Positions 5,381 to 6,419 of a DNA stretch of 6,419 bases are shown in pieces (positions within the stretch are counted from its first letter, which is position 1; every line of letters begins with the position of its first letter). Below the pieces are notes generated by a model. It was not told the origin of the DNA and did not search any database. It worked only from the letters and a program-made list of their open reading frames with translations. Source of the DNA: Kiloniellales bacterium (lineage in GTDB: Bacteria > Pseudomonadota > Alphaproteobacteria > Kiloniellales > JAKSBE01); NCBI GenBank assembly GCA_030067055.1, contig JASJAL010000361.1:1-6419 (forward strand), read 5' to 3'. A program made the translations under genes and the position numbers.

Positions 5381-5429
5381 ACAAGACGAAAGCCCCGATG
5401 GCCTGACGGCCGCCGGGGCTTTGTCTTGT
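5381..5429. terminator. Bidirectional intrinsic terminator between bamE and hppA
   Basis: ACAAGAC-G-AAAGCCCCG (5381-5397) pairs with CGGGGCTTTGTCTTGT (5414-5429): 16 base pairs with a single bulged G at 5388. A small GGCC/GGCC stem (5400-5403 with 5408-5411) sits in the loop. The T-containing right ends (CTTTGTCTTGT on plus, CTTTCGTCTTGT on minus) follow the GC core on both strands, as expected for a shared terminator of two convergent genes. Smaller inverted repeats lie just to its left (GCGACC 5361-5366 with GGTCGC 5371-5376). Confidence 0.88.
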
Positions 5430-5447
5430 CCGGCTTGCGACCGGTGA

Positions 5448-6419
5448 TCAGAGGTGCGCCAGCACCGCCAGCAGCAGCAGCGCGACGATGTTGGTGATCT
5501 TGATCATCGGGTTGACGGCCGGGCCGGCAGTGTCCTTGTAGGGATCGCCGACCGTATCGCCGGTCACCGCCGCCTTGTGGGCCTCGGAACCCTTGCCGCC
5601 CAGGTTGCCGTCCTCGATGTATTTCTTGGCGTTGTCCCAGGCGCCGCCGCCCGCGGTCATGGAGATGGCGACGTAGAGCCCGGTGACGATGACGCCAAGC
5701 AACATCGCCCCGACCGAAGACAGGGCGGCGTCCTTGCCGCCGATCCACCACATCACGAAGAACAGCACGATCGGCGAGAGCACCGGCAGCATCGAGGGGA
5801 TGATCATCTCCTTGATCGCGGCCTTGGTCAGCATGTCGACGCAGCGGCCGTATTCCGGCTTGCCGGTGCCTTCCATGATGCCCGGGATCTCGCGGAACTG
5901 ACGGCGCACCTCTTCGACCACGCCGCCGCCGGCACGGCCGACCGCCATCATGCCCATGGCACCGAATAGGAAGGGCAGCAGGCCGCCGATGAAGAGGCCG
6001 ACCACGACGTAGGGGTTGGCCAGGGAGAAGTTGACCTGGACCCCCTCGAAGAAGGGGAACTCGGCCGCATTGCTCGCGAAATACTCAAGGTCGAGCGTGT
6101 AGGCCGCGAAGAGCACCAGCGCACCCAGACCGGCCGAGCCGATGGCATAGCCCTTGGTCACCGCCTTGGTGGTGTTGCCGACCGCATCCAGGGCATCGGT
6201 GGTATTGCGGACGTCGCTTTCCAGGTCCGCCATTTCGGCGATGCCGCCGGCGTTGTCGGTCACCGGGCCGTAGGCGTCCAGGGCCACGACCATGCCGGCA
6301 AGGGCCAGCATGGTGGTCACCGCGATCGCGATGCCGAAGAGCCCGGCCATCAGGAAGGTGACGATGATGCCGGCCGAGATGATCAGCGCCGGCACGGCGG
6401 TCGCTTCCATCGAGACCGC
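5448..6419 (-). CDS. hppA: Proton-translocating membrane pyrophosphatase, C-terminal part
   Basis: This is the last 323 codons of a membrane-bound H+-pumping inorganic pyrophosphatase, which couples pyrophosphate hydrolysis to proton translocation across the inner membrane. The frame stays open to the window edge, so the 5' half (full length is usually near 700 residues) lies outside; the ATG at 6410 is internal. Counting from that Met, [13 protein letters not shown] (48-60) is a catalytic-domain signature, [20 protein letters not shown] (78-97) follows, and the C-terminal [14 protein letters not shown] (255-268), [20 protein letters not shown] (278-297) and [12 protein letters not shown] (301-312) complete the family pattern. 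Several hydrophobic membrane helices are evident (for example 8-46 and 202-223). Lys82 and Thr85 in [10 protein letters not shown] are the residues associated with potassium-independent enzymes. The gene converges on bamE. Confidence 0.97.
   Translation of the reverse strand, partial: AVSMEATAVPALIISAGIIVTFLMAGLFGIAIAVTTMLALAGMVVALDAYGPVTDNAGGIAEMADLESDVRNTTDALDAVGNTTKAVTKGYAIGSAGLGALVLFAAYTLDLEYFASNAAEFPFFEGVQVNFSLANPYVVVGLFIGGLLPFLFGAMGMMAVGRAGGGVVEEVRRQFREIPGIMEGTGKPEYGRCVDMLTKAAIKEMIIPSMLPVLSPIVLFFVMWWIGGKDAALSSVGAMLLGVIVTGLYVAISMTAGGGAWDNAKKYIEDGNLGGKGSEAHKAAVTGDTVGDPYKDTAGPAVNPMIKITNIVALLLLAVLAHL

Noticed and set aside
1..6419. Mobile element, CRISPR array, phage genes, toxin-antitoxin or defence island
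   Set aside because: No direct repeat arrays, transposase or integrase motifs, or composition breaks were seen. A tRNA gene can be an integration site, but its flank here is an ordinary MerR-like gene with no att duplication in view.

Overview
The window is an ordinary, GC-rich, densely packed housekeeping block. It most resembles a Rhodospirillales-type alphaproteobacterium. The lineage evidence is the gene order (proton pyrophosphatase, BamE lipoprotein, CBP3-type cytochrome bc1 chaperone, DUF177/YceD, rpmF, plsX, fabH, ihfA, MerR-like regulator), the alphaproteobacterial form of several proteins, and promoters of the TTGACC-N17-TAA(C/G)GT type. The genus is not determined.

Layout from left to right: a tRNA-Pro(GGG) gene on the minus strand (4-80) with its own promoter; a MerR-family regulator (175-642); ihfA (690-998) with a clear promoter; a 217-bp gap; fabH (1216-2193) overlapping plsX (2190-3236) by four bases; rpmF (3306-3488); a DUF177/YceD protein (3607-4149); and a ubiquinol-cytochrome c chaperone (4240-4773). 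All of these are on the minus strand and are transcribed right to left. A 111-bp divergent region follows, then bamE on the plus strand (4885-5349). A strong bidirectional hairpin terminator (5381-5429) lies between bamE and the convergent 3' end of hppA (minus strand, 5448 to the window edge, 5' part missing).

The genes form functional blocks. DUF177 and rpmF serve the large ribosomal subunit. PlsX and FabH connect acyl-ACP pools to phospholipid synthesis and start fatty acid elongation. IHF-alpha is a nucleoid and recombination architecture protein. The CBP3-like chaperone and the membrane pyrophosphatase are bioenergetic, and BamE belongs to outer-membrane assembly. This pairing of ribosome and lipid genes is widely conserved in proteobacteria.

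No mobile element, CRISPR array, phage gene or undescribed multi-gene system is visible. The less ordinary signals are regulatory: an exact CtrA-type box (TTAA-N7-TTAAC) over the DUF177 stop codon and upstream of rpmF; two near-identical promoters; a 12-bp palindrome inside the tRNA promoter spacer; non-ATG starts at plsX (TTG) and fabH (GTG); and the residue signature of a potassium-independent pyrophosphatase. No gene-free stretch exceeds 300 bases.
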